A DNA stretch of 64,000 nt from Desulfobacter hydrogenophilus (lineage in GTDB: Bacteria; Desulfobacterota; Desulfobacteria; Desulfobacterales; Desulfobacteraceae). Below the pieces are notes generated by a model, which did not search any database, was not told the DNA's origin, and saw only the letters and a list, made by a program, of their open reading frames with translations. The stretch is taken from NCBI RefSeq assembly GCF_004319545.1, contig NZ_CP036313.1, forward strand, positions 3,040,501-3,104,500, read 5' to 3'. The position numbers were made by a program, and so were the translations under genes. Below, piece after piece: positions 38,557 through 47,309 of the stretch. Each line of letters opens with the position of its first letter. The stretch's first letter is position 1.

Positions 38557-39678
38557 TTAAAGAATTTTTTCTATGGCCTGAAATTTTTTCATGAATTTTT
38601 TGTCAATATAGTTTTTGATCCAGAATGCCGGTTGCCCACTGAATACGAGCCCTCTTTTTTTCAAAACACCTTGGTTTCCACCCAGGTTAAAAATTAACAG
38701 GTACTCCGGTCCTGGATCAAACATCTGCAGCGGATTTCCTTCAAGCCGGGCCAACAGGTTGTTCAGCAGCACCGGGTTTTGCCGGACCGCATATACGCCC
38801 ACCTTGTCTAACGGTTGATCTTCAAAATAGATACAGTCCCCGCCACCGAAGATATCCAGATACTTCACGCTTTGCAGATATCTGTTTACCAGCAGGCCAT
38901 TATCCGGACCAACCGGCAGGCCGGATGTTTCAAACAATTTTGACGGTTTCACGCCGGAGGCAAGAAAAGTAAAATCAGTGGAGCGCAATTCGCCTGAATT
39001 CATGAGAATGGATTCGGTCGTTACTTTTTTTACATACCCGTTTTCAAAAATCCGGATCCCCCTTTTTCCAAGAATACGGGTTACACGGCCCCGGATACGT
39101 TCAGGAAACCTGGCCATAAACCGGTTGCCGGCAAGGATATTTATTTGAGGCATATTCTGCTTTGTCCGGTTCGCCAATTGCCATATGTTCCCTGCCACTT
39201 CTGCCGAGGAAGGGCCGCCGCCGACTATGGTCACCACCGCCTTTTTACGTTCAAAAAGGAGCTTGAGCTTTTCTGCCGCTTCCATAAGCTTTTCGATGGG
39301 CTTGACCGGATAAATATTTTCCGCATTTTCAGGTACATCCTGCATAGAGACATAGGATCCTGCATTCACGGAAAGCACATCATAGGCCAAACTGTTGCCA
39401 CCGGCGGTATGAACCGTTTTTGCCGCCGGATCAATCCGGGTCGCATAATCCTTTACGAAAAGACCGCCCTGTTTGCAGACAACATCGCGGGTGGCGAAAC
39501 GAATGTCCGAAGGGGTGTACGTCCCGCCCAGCATGCCCGGTCCCATGCCGGAATAATAGTGGTGGAAAGACGGACCGATCACAGAAACCGTATATCCCTT
39601 TTCAACAAATCCGGCGATGTTCTCAAGTGCCGTCATGTGGGCATGTCCGCCGCCGATTAGAACCAGGTTCTTTTTCAT
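38557..39678 (-). CDS. FAD/NAD(P) oxidoreductase, SelD N-domain / NDH-2-like
   Basis: 373 residues with two Rossmann folds. FAD fold: LVLIGGGHAHMTALENI at residues 5-21, then SGMGPGMLGG. NAD(P) fold: VVTIVGGGPSSAEVAGNI near 148-165. Late FAD contact: YLDIFGGGDCIYF. It resembles NDH-2 and sulfide:quinone reductase relatives, and especially the FAD domain fused to SelD in some bacteria. No SelD is attached. It overlaps by one base the upstream rhodanese-ferritin gene, so the two act in one operon. The substrate is unknown; sulfur or selenium chemistry is inferred. Confidence 0.75.
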   Translation of the reverse strand: MKKNLVLIGGGHAHMTALENIAGFVEKGYTVSVIGPSFHHYYSGMGPGMLGGTYTPSDIRFATRDVVCKQGGLFVKDYATRIDPAAKTVHTAGGNSLAYDVLSVNAGSYVSMQDVPENAENIYPVKPIEKLMEAAEKLKLLFERKKAVVTIVGGGPSSAEVAGNIWQLANRTKQNMPQINILAGNRFMARFPERIRGRVTRILGKRGIRIFENGYVKKVTTESILMNSGELRSTDFTFLASGVKPSKLFETSGLPVGPDNGLLVNRYLQSVKYLDIFGGGDCIYFEDQPLDKVGVYAVRQNPVLLNNLLARLEGNPLQMFDPGPEYLLIFNLGGNQGVLKKRGLVFSGQPAFWIKNYIDKKFMKKFQAIEKIL

Positions 39679-40526
39679 TAATCTGTTCCCTTTAACGTAT
39701 CCAATAATTTACCCAGGCTTTCCAGGTGGGCTTTTTCTTCATTGGCTATTTTTTGAACAATCTGTCTTGAGTCAGGGTTGTCTATTCTCAATGTGACACG
39801 CTGGTAAAGATCCAGAGCCTGTGCTTCAATGGACATGGCAAGCGAGATCACATCCGTTTCTACCTCCAGGTCCGGGCTGAACAGTTCAAGATACTGTTCC
39901 GTCGAAAGACCGCCCTCCAGGGATTTTACTTCCACCATGGCTTGAAAGTCTTCCTGGGATATCTTATTCTTTTCCCCACTGATATCCAGATACGCCTGAA
40001 AAATGGACTTTTGATGATTCAACTCGATTTCAGCAAGTTTTGCAAACAGGTTTTTCACCTTTTTGTTGGTTGTCTGCCGGCCCAGGGTCAGATAAAATTC
40101 TCTCAAGCCCTGTTCCAGGGAGTAGGCAACCTTGAGCACTTCTGCCGGTTCTTCTTTTCCAGAGAAGAGTTCTACTCCCAGATCCTGAGGCCCTACGGCG
40201 ATTTCCGACTCCCATGACTTTATACCGCCGGAAACATTAATTACCTTTTTAAAGTCCTCGCCCGCCAGCATCTGGGCAGCAATCCGGCTGCGCCCGCCTA
40301 CCGCACAGTACACCAGGGTTGGCTTGTCCGGGTCGAGTTCCCCCAGCCGGTCTGAAAGTTCGGGCAGAGGGATCAGGACTGCTCCCGGAATATGGCTCCT
40401 CTCATATTCAGCGGGTTGACGGACATCAAGGATGGTGGCTTCCTCGCTCGGATGTGTAGAAAGGAACGCCTTTGTCTGCGCGGTATCCATTGATTTGGCG
40501 GGCGTAAAAAACTGCAGCCATTTCAT
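39678..40526 (-). CDS. Rhodanese-ferritin-like fusion protein
   Basis: 282 residues in two domains. Residues ~10-110 form a rhodanese: ATILDVRQPAEYERSHIPGA, then the active Cys in VYCAVGGRSRIAAQML. Residues ~125-280 form a rubrerythrin/ferritin-like four-helix domain: EQGLREFYLTLGRQT, AEIELNHQKSIF, AQALDLYQRV and ANEEKAHLESLGKLL, giving the pattern of E, ExxH and E, ExxH that can bind a di-iron centre. Known as a fusion in anaerobes, role unproven. RBS GGAGG before the ATG. Coupled to the FAD oxidoreductase gene. Confidence 0.85.
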   Translation of the reverse strand: MKWLQFFTPAKSMDTAQTKAFLSTHPSEEATILDVRQPAEYERSHIPGAVLIPLPELSDRLGELDPDKPTLVYCAVGGRSRIAAQMLAGEDFKKVINVSGGIKSWESEIAVGPQDLGVELFSGKEEPAEVLKVAYSLEQGLREFYLTLGRQTTNKKVKNLFAKLAEIELNHQKSIFQAYLDISGEKNKISQEDFQAMVEVKSLEGGLSTEQYLELFSPDLEVETDVISLAMSIEAQALDLYQRVTLRIDNPDSRQIVQKIANEEKAHLESLGKLLDTLKGTD

Positions 40527-40811
40527 TTGTGAACCTCCTGAATTACTATTTATTGAACCAGATTTTCAGCCAAGCAGCCTGGGGACCGCAGATTTTTTGT
40601 TTACTCCGATAGCGGACACCGCCAGTGATCAGGAAGACCCCTAAACTTTGTCCCTTTGGGGCTTTTTCCTTTCCGGTTTCCCTTATCCGGATTGTAAATA
40701 TATTCTCAATTATTACATATCCAGTTCACCATAGTAAGGCCTCTTTGTCTGAACAGGTTAATTTTTAATTTTAAGATATCGCAATTTACCCATACAACAG
40801 GCATGAACATC

Positions 40812-40898
40812 CCAGGCCAATCTGCTTGCACAGGGACGCAAAATCCGTTAACCTTCATGAATACTTGTGGTAGGACGTAAAGCTGTCAGACGGCAACC
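40812..40898 (+). ncRNA. GEMM-like (c-di-GMP-I type) riboswitch candidate
   Basis: The order resembles the GEMM consensus: AGGCCAATCTG, a short loop, CAGGGACGCAAAATCC, GTTAACC, a variable loop, GGTAGG and a final CGGCAACC. GGGACGCAAA is the most conserved GEMM string. Departures are a very short P1 tetraloop arm, AATCC instead of AGCC, and an extended 3' part. It lies 22 bp upstream of the isomerase ATG. The rest of the 394-bp gap (40527-40811) shows AT-rich promoter-like DNA but nothing decisive. Confidence 0.4.
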
Positions 40899-40920
40899 AT
40901 CTCAATGCAAGGATGTCACC

Positions 40921-41688
40921 ATGAAGATCGGTGTAATGAACAACCCGTCAAAATCGGTTTACGAAGAAGCCGAGCAATGCGGCAAAGCCGGTTTTGAGTT
41001 CCTGGATCTAACCCTCGAAGGCCCCAAGGCCTCAGATGTGGATACCCAACGACTTAAAGCCATTCTGGATACCCACGAACTTGGTATCACCGGGCATACC
41101 GATCCCTGCCTTCCCTATGCATACCCAGTGCCTGGGATCAGGGATGCCTGCTTAAAGGAACTTGAGCGGTGCGCACGGATATTTTCCCGTTTAGGTGCAA
41201 AGGTGATGAACATCCACCCCTGCTATGTTTGCCCGCCTGCCATGAGAGATCAATTGGTCTCATTCCAGATAGAGGCGTTGCAGCCCATTGTTGAAATGGC
41301 CGCATCCTATGGGCTTACCCTGGTGTTTGAAAACTATAAAGCGCCCTTTGACCGGGTGTCTATTTTTAAAGAACTGATCTCCCGGGTACCTGGCCTAAAG
41401 CTGCATCTGGACTTTGGACATACCAACTTCGGCAAGGATGGCCATGAGATCTTCTGCAAAGAGCTCGGGGAGCACCTTGTGCATGTCCATTTTTCCGACA
41501 ACCGGTCAAGAAACGACGACCACCTGCCGTTAGGCGTAGGCACCGTAGACTGGCAACAGGCGGTGGATTCGTTAAAATCGATTTCATACGACAATACCAT
41601 CACCCTGGAAATTTTCTGCAATGACCCACAGATGCAGGTCACCTATCTGGACCTGAGCCGAAATATGGTACGCAGATTGTGGGATTAA
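40921..41688 (+). CDS. Sugar isomerase/AP-endonuclease-2-type TIM barrel
   Basis: 255 residues from ATG at 40921 (AAGGA upstream; an earlier in-frame start would run through the RNA-like leader). Xylose-isomerase-like TIM barrel: KIGVMNNPSKSVYEEAEQ, FEFLDLTLEGP, GITGHTDPCLPYAYP, MNIHPCYVCP, VFENYK, LHLDFGHTNFG, LVHVHFSDNR and GTVDWQQAV. The His, Glu, Asp and His residues that bind metal in the family are in place. The substrate cannot be read from the sequence. Confidence 0.82.
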   Translation: MKIGVMNNPSKSVYEEAEQCGKAGFEFLDLTLEGPKASDVDTQRLKAILDTHELGITGHTDPCLPYAYPVPGIRDACLKELERCARIFSRLGAKVMNIHPCYVCPPAMRDQLVSFQIEALQPIVEMAASYGLTLVFENYKAPFDRVSIFKELISRVPGLKLHLDFGHTNFGKDGHEIFCKELGEHLVHVHFSDNRSRNDDHLPLGVGTVDWQQAVDSLKSISYDNTITLEIFCNDPQMQVTYLDLSRNMVRRLWD

Positions 41689-41769
41689 TCTTCCAACTGG
41701 CATCCATGGTGGATTTGTTCTGATGTAATTCATGTCCAGAAAAACGTTATTCTTCAAAAAAGGTAGGGG

Positions 41770-42018
41770 GTGATCAGAGATTTAAAGTCATATTTTGAAT
41801 TTGTGCCAAAGGTATTTAAAATCGTGGAGATCACTTTGCTTTTCCAAGGAACCTCTTTCATGCCTGGATTATGGCATGCCAATGTGGCTTGAACGGTTGC
41901 GGCTGCGGCAAAAAAGGGCGCAGTCAAAGGCATCTGCTTTGACTACGCCTCAAGTGTTGATCCGTTACAGTCCACTGCCGATTTTGTGGGGTATTGCAGC
42001 TTGATTTTCAGCGCTTAG
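41770..42018 (+). pseudogene. Duplicated tail of the MEMO gene, decayed
   Basis: From TGA at 41890 the frame reads TVAAAAKKGAVKGICFDYAS, then SVDPLQSTADFVGYC, then SLIFSA and a stop. This matches the last ~42 residues of the MEMO protein encoded at 37546-38430, and the DNA is nearly identical over ~110 bp. A weaker match (GLWHANVA for GLTHHNMC) continues upstream of the TGA. The TGA falls where the parent has its second adjacent Cys (tgt). Upstream, 41770-41860 is an open frame (VIRDLKSYFEFVPKVFKIVE) with no recognised origin. The gap 41689-42024 holds nothing else. Confidence 0.75.
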
Positions 42019-42024
42019 TTTTTA

Positions 42025-43428
42025 TTAGCCCTGGGCTGCACAAAATTGTGCCGCCTTTCTGATGCGCTGGATGGTTTTTTCTTTTCCAAGGGCGATAAAC
42101 ATTTCAAATATGCCGGGGCTCACTGTTGTACCGGTGACCGCCACCCGCAGGGGCTGGGCAATTTTTCCAAATCCGAGTCCTGTTTCTTCCATGATCTGTT
42201 TAAATACCCCTTCCTGGGATCCCTGGCTAAAGTCCCCAAGACCTTCAAAGGCATCGGCGCATTTGTTTAAAAGCTCCGCTGTTTCGGGCTTAAGAAATTT
42301 GTTGGCCGCCTTTTTTTCAAACTCGATTTTTTCTTTGTAATAAAAAGCCGCGCCCTGGGCCATCTCCACAAGGGTTTTGCTTCTGGGTTGAAGCGTTTCA
42401 ATCACCCCCTGGGTAAAGGCATCATTTTGGGCGTCAATGCCAAGGTCCGCCAGGTGGGGCACAAGGTCGTCCCCTAATTCTTCGGGTTTCTTTTTCTGGA
42501 TGTGTTTGGCGTTCAGGGCATACAGCTTATCCATGTCAAACATGCCTGCAGAGCGGCCAAGATGTTTGAGATCAAATTTTTCAATAAGCTCGTGACGTTC
42601 AAAAAACTCCTGGTCACCATGGGACCATCCCAGTCTGACCAGGTAGTTGAGCAGCGCATCGGCCAGAAATCCCATCTTTCTATATTCACCCACGGACATG
42701 GCACCATGACGCTTGCTCAGCCGCGCCTTATCTGACCCCAGCACCATGGGAACATGGCCGAATACCGGTAAGGGCGCACCTAATGCCTGGTAAATCAGAA
42801 TCTGTTTGGGGGTGTTCACCAGATGGTCATCCCCCCGAATAATGGTGTTGATGCCCATGGTGATGTCATCCACCACCACCGCAAGGTTGTACATGGCCAC
42901 ACCTGAACTCCTCTGGATGATAAAATCATCAATTTCAGCATTCTGGAAGGCGGTGCTGCCCTTGACGATGTCGTCCACGATGGTGACGCCTGTATCCGGG
43001 GTTTTTAACCGCACCACGGTGTTATTCGCTTTTTTAAGCCCGCGGTTCCGACATTTGCCATTATACATGGGTTTAAGCCCCTTGGCCTTGGCCTCTTCGC
43101 GCATGGCATTAACTTCTTCGGGTGTGCAGTCGCAATAGTAGGCATGTCCCTGTTCAACCAGGCGGTCAATGTGTTCATTATACATATCATAACGCTGGGT
43201 CTGAAAATAGGGACCGTCATCCCAATCAATTCCCAGCCATTTCATGGATTCGAGAATAGCGTCCACAGACTCCTTTGTGGACCGGGCTTCATCAGTGTCT
43301 TCTATGCGTAGCACAAACTGCCCTGCGTTTTTTCTGGCCCAGAGCCAGTTGAAAAGTGCAGTCCTGGCACCTCCGATATGCAGGTAACCGGTAGGTGAGG
43401 GCGGAAAGCGTGTAATTATTGTATCCAT
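42025..43428 (-). CDS. gltX: Glutamyl-tRNA synthetase
   Basis: 467 residues from ATG at 43428 (GGAG upstream). Class I synthetase: the HIGH box is PPSPTGYLHIGGART and the KMSKS-type loop is SDKARLSKRHGA. The Cys pair CDCTPEE marks the zinc-region insertion. FVLRIEDTDEARS and AVVVDDITMGINTIIRGDDH are family strings. With GatB present, it probably also charges tRNA(Gln) with glutamate (inference). Convergent with the MEMO-tail fragment. Confidence 0.96.
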   Translation of the reverse strand: MDTIITRFPPSPTGYLHIGGARTALFNWLWARKNAGQFVLRIEDTDEARSTKESVDAILESMKWLGIDWDDGPYFQTQRYDMYNEHIDRLVEQGHAYYCDCTPEEVNAMREEAKAKGLKPMYNGKCRNRGLKKANNTVVRLKTPDTGVTIVDDIVKGSTAFQNAEIDDFIIQRSSGVAMYNLAVVVDDITMGINTIIRGDDHLVNTPKQILIYQALGAPLPVFGHVPMVLGSDKARLSKRHGAMSVGEYRKMGFLADALLNYLVRLGWSHGDQEFFERHELIEKFDLKHLGRSAGMFDMDKLYALNAKHIQKKKPEELGDDLVPHLADLGIDAQNDAFTQGVIETLQPRSKTLVEMAQGAAFYYKEKIEFEKKAANKFLKPETAELLNKCADAFEGLGDFSQGSQEGVFKQIMEETGLGFGKIAQPLRVAVTGTTVSPGIFEMFIALGKEKTIQRIRKAAQFCAAQG

Positions 43429-43502
43429 TTTGATCTCCAAAAGTTAAACTTCACGAACAACAGGCGGTACAGATTTTTTTTGGCCTGTACCGCCCGAATT
43501 CG

Positions 43503-43603
43503 TATAACAGCCATGGGCTGATTTCGGCTATCAACACCTATATTCAACCCACAACAAAACATGAAAGCAACTTAACAACTTAATTGAAACTTTCATATAA
43601 AAT
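43503..43603 (+). repeat. Dispersed ~100-bp repeat, copy B (reference copy)
   Basis: Ordered blocks are ATAACAGCCATGGGCTGATT, CGGCTATCAACACC, TTCAACCCACAACAAAACAT, GAAAGCAACTTAACAACTT and GAAACTTTCATATAAAATC. The end pairs weakly with GAAAG..CTTTC inside the element. Other copies are at 8522, 10717, 35203, 55690 (minus) and 61013 (minus). It lies between gltX and rpmF. Confidence 0.8.
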
Positions 43604-43703
43604 CGACGATTTATCTATCATAATTGCGGGGTCTAAAGCAATACGACCGGTCTACAAAATCCGATTTGATTCATTTCGTGTATTCTTTCAAAGGATTCTG
43701 TGG

Positions 43704-43732
43704 TTGACTTCAAATAAAAAATAGGGTAGTTA
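43704..43732 (+). promoter_or_regulatory. Possible promoter of the rpmF-acpP operon
   Basis: TTGACT, a 17-bp spacer and TAGTTA lie about 70 bp before rpmF. The -35 is good and the -10 is weak. No other promoter-like pair is evident in 43604-43799. Confidence 0.4.
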
Positions 43733-43799
43733 GATATGTTTTAAATTTTGGCAGGTATTAAATAAAAACCAAATAAAATAATGTAGTTAGGAGATAGTC

Positions 43800-43988
43800 A
43801 TGGCCGTACCTAAACAGAAGAGTTCCAAAGCAAGAGGAAGAAAAAGACGTACCCATTATAAGACCAGTGCCCCCACTATAACGATATGCCCCGAGTGTCA
43901 GGAGCCCAAACTGCCCCATACTGCATGTCCTGAATGTGGAACCTACAAAGGTAGGGATGTAAAACCGGACATGGAGGTAGATGAATAG
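43800..43988 (+). CDS. rpmF: Ribosomal protein bL32
   Basis: 62 residues. The N-terminus MAVPKQKSSKARGRKRRTH is the family signature. The zinc-binding form is shown by CPECQEPKLPHTACPEC (two CxxC pairs). It is a large-subunit protein. The usual preceding DUF177 gene is missing here and plsX/fabH do not follow; instead acpP comes next. RBS AGGAGA. Confidence 0.97.
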   Translation: MAVPKQKSSKARGRKRRTHYKTSAPTITICPECQEPKLPHTACPECGTYKGRDVKPDMEVDE

Positions 43989-44020
43989 CTTTGCCGGAAA
44001 ACACTTCAAGGAGTCAGAAC

Positions 44021-44254
44021 ATGACCATTGAAACCAAAGTAAGAAAAATTATTGCTGAAAAGATTCCCGGCATTGATGTTGAGGATGTGGTTCCCCAGGC
44101 TTCTCTCATCGAAGACCTTGGTGCAGATTCTCTGACCATCGTAGAGCTTATCATGTCAATGGAAGAGGTTTTTGAAATTGAAATTGATGATGATCAGGCT
44201 GAAAAATTGTCGACCGTCCAGGATATTTATGATTTCATTGCATCAAAATCATAA
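44021..44254 (+). CDS. acpP: Acyl carrier protein
   Basis: 77 residues from ATG at 44021 (AAGGAG upstream; an upstream TTG in frame would add ten unlikely residues). The phosphopantetheine serine is Ser37 in LGADSLTIVEL. Acidic helices follow. It carries acyl chains in fatty acid synthesis. It follows rpmF by 32 bp and precedes rpiB by 24 bp. Confidence 0.96.
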   Translation: MTIETKVRKIIAEKIPGIDVEDVVPQASLIEDLGADSLTIVELIMSMEEVFEIEIDDDQAEKLSTVQDIYDFIASKS

Positions 44255-44278
44255 ACAAATATAAGGGTCCGGGTAGAT

Positions 44279-44725
44279 ATGGATAAGGATAAACGAATCA
44301 TCATCGGCAGTGACCATGCCGCGTTTGAATTAAAGGAAAAGATCAAGGATCTGCTCGTTGGCCTTGACTATGAGGTTGAGGATGCGGGCACCTACAGCAC
44401 GACTTCGGTAAATTATGCCGATTTTGGCAAAAAGGTTGCCAAGGCAGTTTCCGACGGTACATTCGACCGAGGTATCCTTTTATGCGGTACCGGTATTGGT
44501 ATGTCCATGCAGGCCAACCGATTCAAAGGCGTACGGGCTGCCCTATGTTCGGATATTTTTTCCGTAAGGATGAGCCGGCAGCACAATGATGCCAATATTT
44601 TGGTCATGGGTGGTCGTGTGATCGGTGACATTCTTGCCTTTGAACTGGTCAGGGAGTGGCTTGACACTCCCTTTGAAGGCGGTCGCCATCTGGACCGTAT
44701 CCTTTCCCTGGATGAAGTTGGGTAA
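44279..44725 (+). CDS. rpiB: Ribose-5-phosphate isomerase B
   Basis: 148 residues of the RpiB/LacAB family, interconverting ribose-5- and ribulose-5-phosphate. Signatures are IIIGSDHAAFELKEKIK, DYEVEDAGTY, the catalytic Cys in GILLCGTGIGMSMQANRFKG and SRQHNDANILVMGGRVIG. The neighbours glyA and ribD fit nucleotide and cofactor synthesis. An AT-rich 149-bp gap to glyA follows. Confidence 0.94.
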   Translation: MDKDKRIIIGSDHAAFELKEKIKDLLVGLDYEVEDAGTYSTTSVNYADFGKKVAKAVSDGTFDRGILLCGTGIGMSMQANRFKGVRAALCSDIFSVRMSRQHNDANILVMGGRVIGDILAFELVREWLDTPFEGGRHLDRILSLDEVG

Positions 44726-44874
44726 AATCGGTTAAGAATAGATGAGAATATCGGCCGACATATTTTAAACAGGTTGCATCATGCTTGTTATTTCCCCTTT
44801 AATAAAAGTCTAATTACTTGAAATAGAAATAAAAAGGGCTGTGTTGTCAAACTATGCCAACGCGCGATTGAATT

Positions 44875-46122
44875 ATGCAAAATATACAATTTATCAAATC
44901 TTGTGATCCTGAAATTGCCTCAGTTATTGATAGTGAATACAGTCGGCAGGAGTACGGGCTGAATCTCATCGCTTCGGAAAATACGGTGAGCCGGGCAGTC
45001 ATGGAAGCCCAAGGCTCCATCATGACCAATAAATATGCTGAAGGATATCCGGGAAAACGTTATTATGGCGGGTGCCAGTACATGGATCAGGCGGAAAATC
45101 TGGCTATTGAACGGGTAAAAAAGCTGTTTGGTGTGGAATTTGCTAATGTTCAGCCCCATTCCGGATCCCAGGCGAATATGGCGGCTTACCTTGCCGTGCT
45201 CTCGCCAGGGGACGGGATCCTGGCCATGGATCTTTCCCATGGCGGTCATTTAACCCACGGCGCAGGGGTGAGCTTTTCCGGTCGTTTGTTCAATTTTTCC
45301 CATTATGGTTTAAATCCGGAAACCGAGACCATTGATTTGAATCAGGTTGAAGACTTGGCCCGGGCAAATAAGCCTAAAATGATTGTGGCAGGAGCTTCCG
45401 CCTACCCTAGAACCATTGATTTTAAGGGCTTTTCTGAAATTGCCAAAGCTTGCGGCGCGCTTTTTTTGGTGGATATGGCCCATATTGCAGGACTTGTCGC
45501 TGCAGGTGTACATCCCACGCCTGTGGGATACGCAGATATTATCACCTCCACCACCCATAAAACCCTTCGCGGTCCCAGGGGCGGACTGATTCTCTCCAGC
45601 GCCGAGCTGGGCAAAAAAATCAATTCCCAGATTTTTCCCGGTATCCAGGGCGGTCCTTTGATGCATGTTATTACGGCCAAGGCCGTGGCCTTTAAAGAGG
45701 CATTGTTGCCCGAGTTTACTGAATATCAGAAACAGGTGATAAAAAATGCCGCCGTTCTGGCAAAGGTACTCATGGAAAGGGGCTACAAACTGGTGTCCAA
45801 TGGTACGGACAATCACATGGTCCTGGTGGACTTTTCCGGGCGGGATATCACCGGAAAAGATGCTGAAGATCGTTTGGGCAGGGCGAATATTACAGTGAAT
45901 AAAAATACCGTACCCAATGAAAAACGAAGCCCCTTTGTTACCTCTGGTGTGCGGATTGGCGTGCCGTTGATCACTTCCCGGGGAATGAATGAGGATGCCG
46001 TGGGCGCTGTAGCCGGATTTATTTGCGATGTGCTGGATGACGAGGCCAATGTTCCTAGTGTTGCCGTCAAGGTTAAAGAACTGTGCACCCAGTATCCTTT
46101 ATATGAAAATGCTGCCAGCTGA
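44875..46122 (+). CDS. glyA: Serine hydroxymethyltransferase
   Basis: PLP enzyme linking serine, glycine and tetrahydrofolate one-carbon units. 415 residues. Motifs are [55 protein letters not shown] and the PLP lysine in [14 protein letters not shown]. The stop overlaps the next ATG by one base. No clear ribosome site is seen close to the ATG, so the exact start is slightly uncertain. Confidence 0.96.
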   Translation: MQNIQFIKSCDPEIASVIDSEYSRQEYGLNLIASENTVSRAVMEAQGSIMTNKYAEGYPGKRYYGGCQYMDQAENLAIERVKKLFGVEFANVQPHSGSQANMAAYLAVLSPGDGILAMDLSHGGHLTHGAGVSFSGRLFNFSHYGLNPETETIDLNQVEDLARANKPKMIVAGASAYPRTIDFKGFSEIAKACGALFLVDMAHIAGLVAAGVHPTPVGYADIITSTTHKTLRGPRGGLILSSAELGKKINSQIFPGIQGGPLMHVITAKAVAFKEALLPEFTEYQKQVIKNAAVLAKVLMERGYKLVSNGTDNHMVLVDFSGRDITGKDAEDRLGRANITVNKNTVPNEKRSPFVTSGVRIGVPLITSRGMNEDAVGAVAGFICDVLDDEANVPSVAVKVKELCTQYPLYENAAS

Positions 46123-46604
46123 TGGACCCTGTTCCCCCAGATTCCGTAAATGCCGTTGGTGATGGCCGTCCCTCTTGGAACGAATATTTCATGGCCATCA
46201 CAGACCTTGTGGCCTCCAGGGCCACCTGTCTTCGGCGAAAAGTGGGTGCCGTGCTGGTTAAGGATAAACGCATTTTATGCTCGGGTTATAACGGCGCGCC
46301 TTCCCAAATTCCCCATTGCATTCAAACCGGTTGCCTGCGGGAACAGCTCAAGGTACCTTCCGGGGAAAAACACGAGCTTTGCCGGGGCGTTCATGCTGAA
46401 CAGAATGTGATCATCCAGGCGGCCTACCACGGAATAGCTGTTGCCGGTGCCACACTTTACTGCACCACCCAGCCTTGTTCCATTTGCGCCAAGATGATTA
46501 TTAACGCCGGGATTAAAAAAGTATATTTCAAGGAGGGATACGACGATCCCCTCTCTTTGGAAATGTTTGCCCAGGCCGGGGTGGAATTGATCCAACTTGA
46601 TTGA
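46122..46604 (+). CDS. dCMP deaminase (ComEB type)
   Basis: 160 residues, making dUMP for thymidylate synthesis. Zinc site: GVHAEQN (His and catalytic Glu) and [12 protein letters not shown]. Family strings are [20 protein letters not shown] and [13 protein letters not shown]. Translationally coupled to glyA through TGATG, which joins one-carbon and pyrimidine nucleotide steps. Confidence 0.92.
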   Translation: MDPVPPDSVNAVGDGRPSWNEYFMAITDLVASRATCLRRKVGAVLVKDKRILCSGYNGAPSQIPHCIQTGCLREQLKVPSGEKHELCRGVHAEQNVIIQAAYHGIAVAGATLYCTTQPCSICAKMIINAGIKKVYFKEGYDDPLSLEMFAQAGVELIQLD

Positions 46605-46660
46605 TAAAAGAAAAGAACGGTTTTCCATCGTTCATACAATAGTGCCTGCACAAAAAATTG

Positions 46661-46786
46661 TGTTTGGACGTAAAGTTGCCCAGGTGCAAGGCGCAGAAAA
46701 ATTTGTAACCGGAGCAACCTTATGGTTGTGAGGATTGCAAATCTTTTTTGCAACGTCGCAGATGGGTCACTTTACGTTCAAACACC
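46661..46786. repeat. Long hairpin repeat between dCMP deaminase and nrdR
   Basis: The outer arms GTGTTTGGACGTAAAGTTGC (from 46661) and GTGTTTGAACGTAAAGTGAC (read inward from 46786) form a 23-bp inverted repeat. Inside, GCGCAGAAAAATTTG and an ATGGTTGTGAGGATTGCAAA stretch lead to GCAACGTCGCAG. No coding content. It ends 13 bp before the nrdR start. Confidence 0.75.
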
Positions 46787-46799
46787 ATAAGAGGCTGAT

Positions 46800-47309
46800 A
46801 TGAAGTGCCCTTATTGTGGTAACCCAAATACCCGAGTGGTGGATTCACGGCCGGGCAAAATTGAGTTCGAGGTCCGGCGCAGAAGAGAGTGCCAGGCGTG
46901 TGACCAGCGTTTCACCACCTATGAACGCGTGGAACAGGTCCCTGTCATGATCGTTAAAAAAGACAATCGCCGAGAGGAGTTTGACAGGGAAAAAGTGATG
47001 CGTGGCATTCAAAAAGCCTGTGAAAAACGGGCCATCAGCGTCAACCAGATTGAGCAGATTGTGGATGAGATTGAACGGGACCTGCAGGAAGGCCGGGACC
47101 GGGAAGTGTCTGCCAAAGCGGTGGGCGAGAAAATTATCAATGCACTCAAGGATCTGGATGATGTGGCTTATGTCCGGTTCGCTTCCGTGTATCGGGAGTT
47201 CAAGGATGTGACGGATTTTATCCAGGAACTTGAAAGTCTGATTCATAAGGAGCATCGATCCACAGATGCCGAGCCGGGTATGGAAGGCCCTGTCAAGACT
47301 GATGAGTGA
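46800..47309 (+). CDS. nrdR: Transcriptional repressor NrdR
   Basis: 169 residues. The zinc ribbon is MKCPYCGNPNTRVVDSRPG..RRRRECQACDQRFTTYERVE. An ATP-cone domain follows (VMIVKKDNRREEFDREKVMRGIQKAC). It senses ATP/dATP and represses ribonucleotide reductase genes. The start sits just after the hairpin repeat. It overlaps ribD by eight bases. Confidence 0.95.
   Translation: MKCPYCGNPNTRVVDSRPGKIEFEVRRRRECQACDQRFTTYERVEQVPVMIVKKDNRREEFDREKVMRGIQKACEKRAISVNQIEQIVDEIERDLQEGRDREVSAKAVGEKIINALKDLDDVAYVRFASVYREFKDVTDFIQELESLIHKEHRSTDAEPGMEGPVKTDE

Noticed and set aside
39678..40526. Plain rubrerythrin
   Set aside because: No rubredoxin Cys4 centre is present; the N-terminal domain is a rhodanese.
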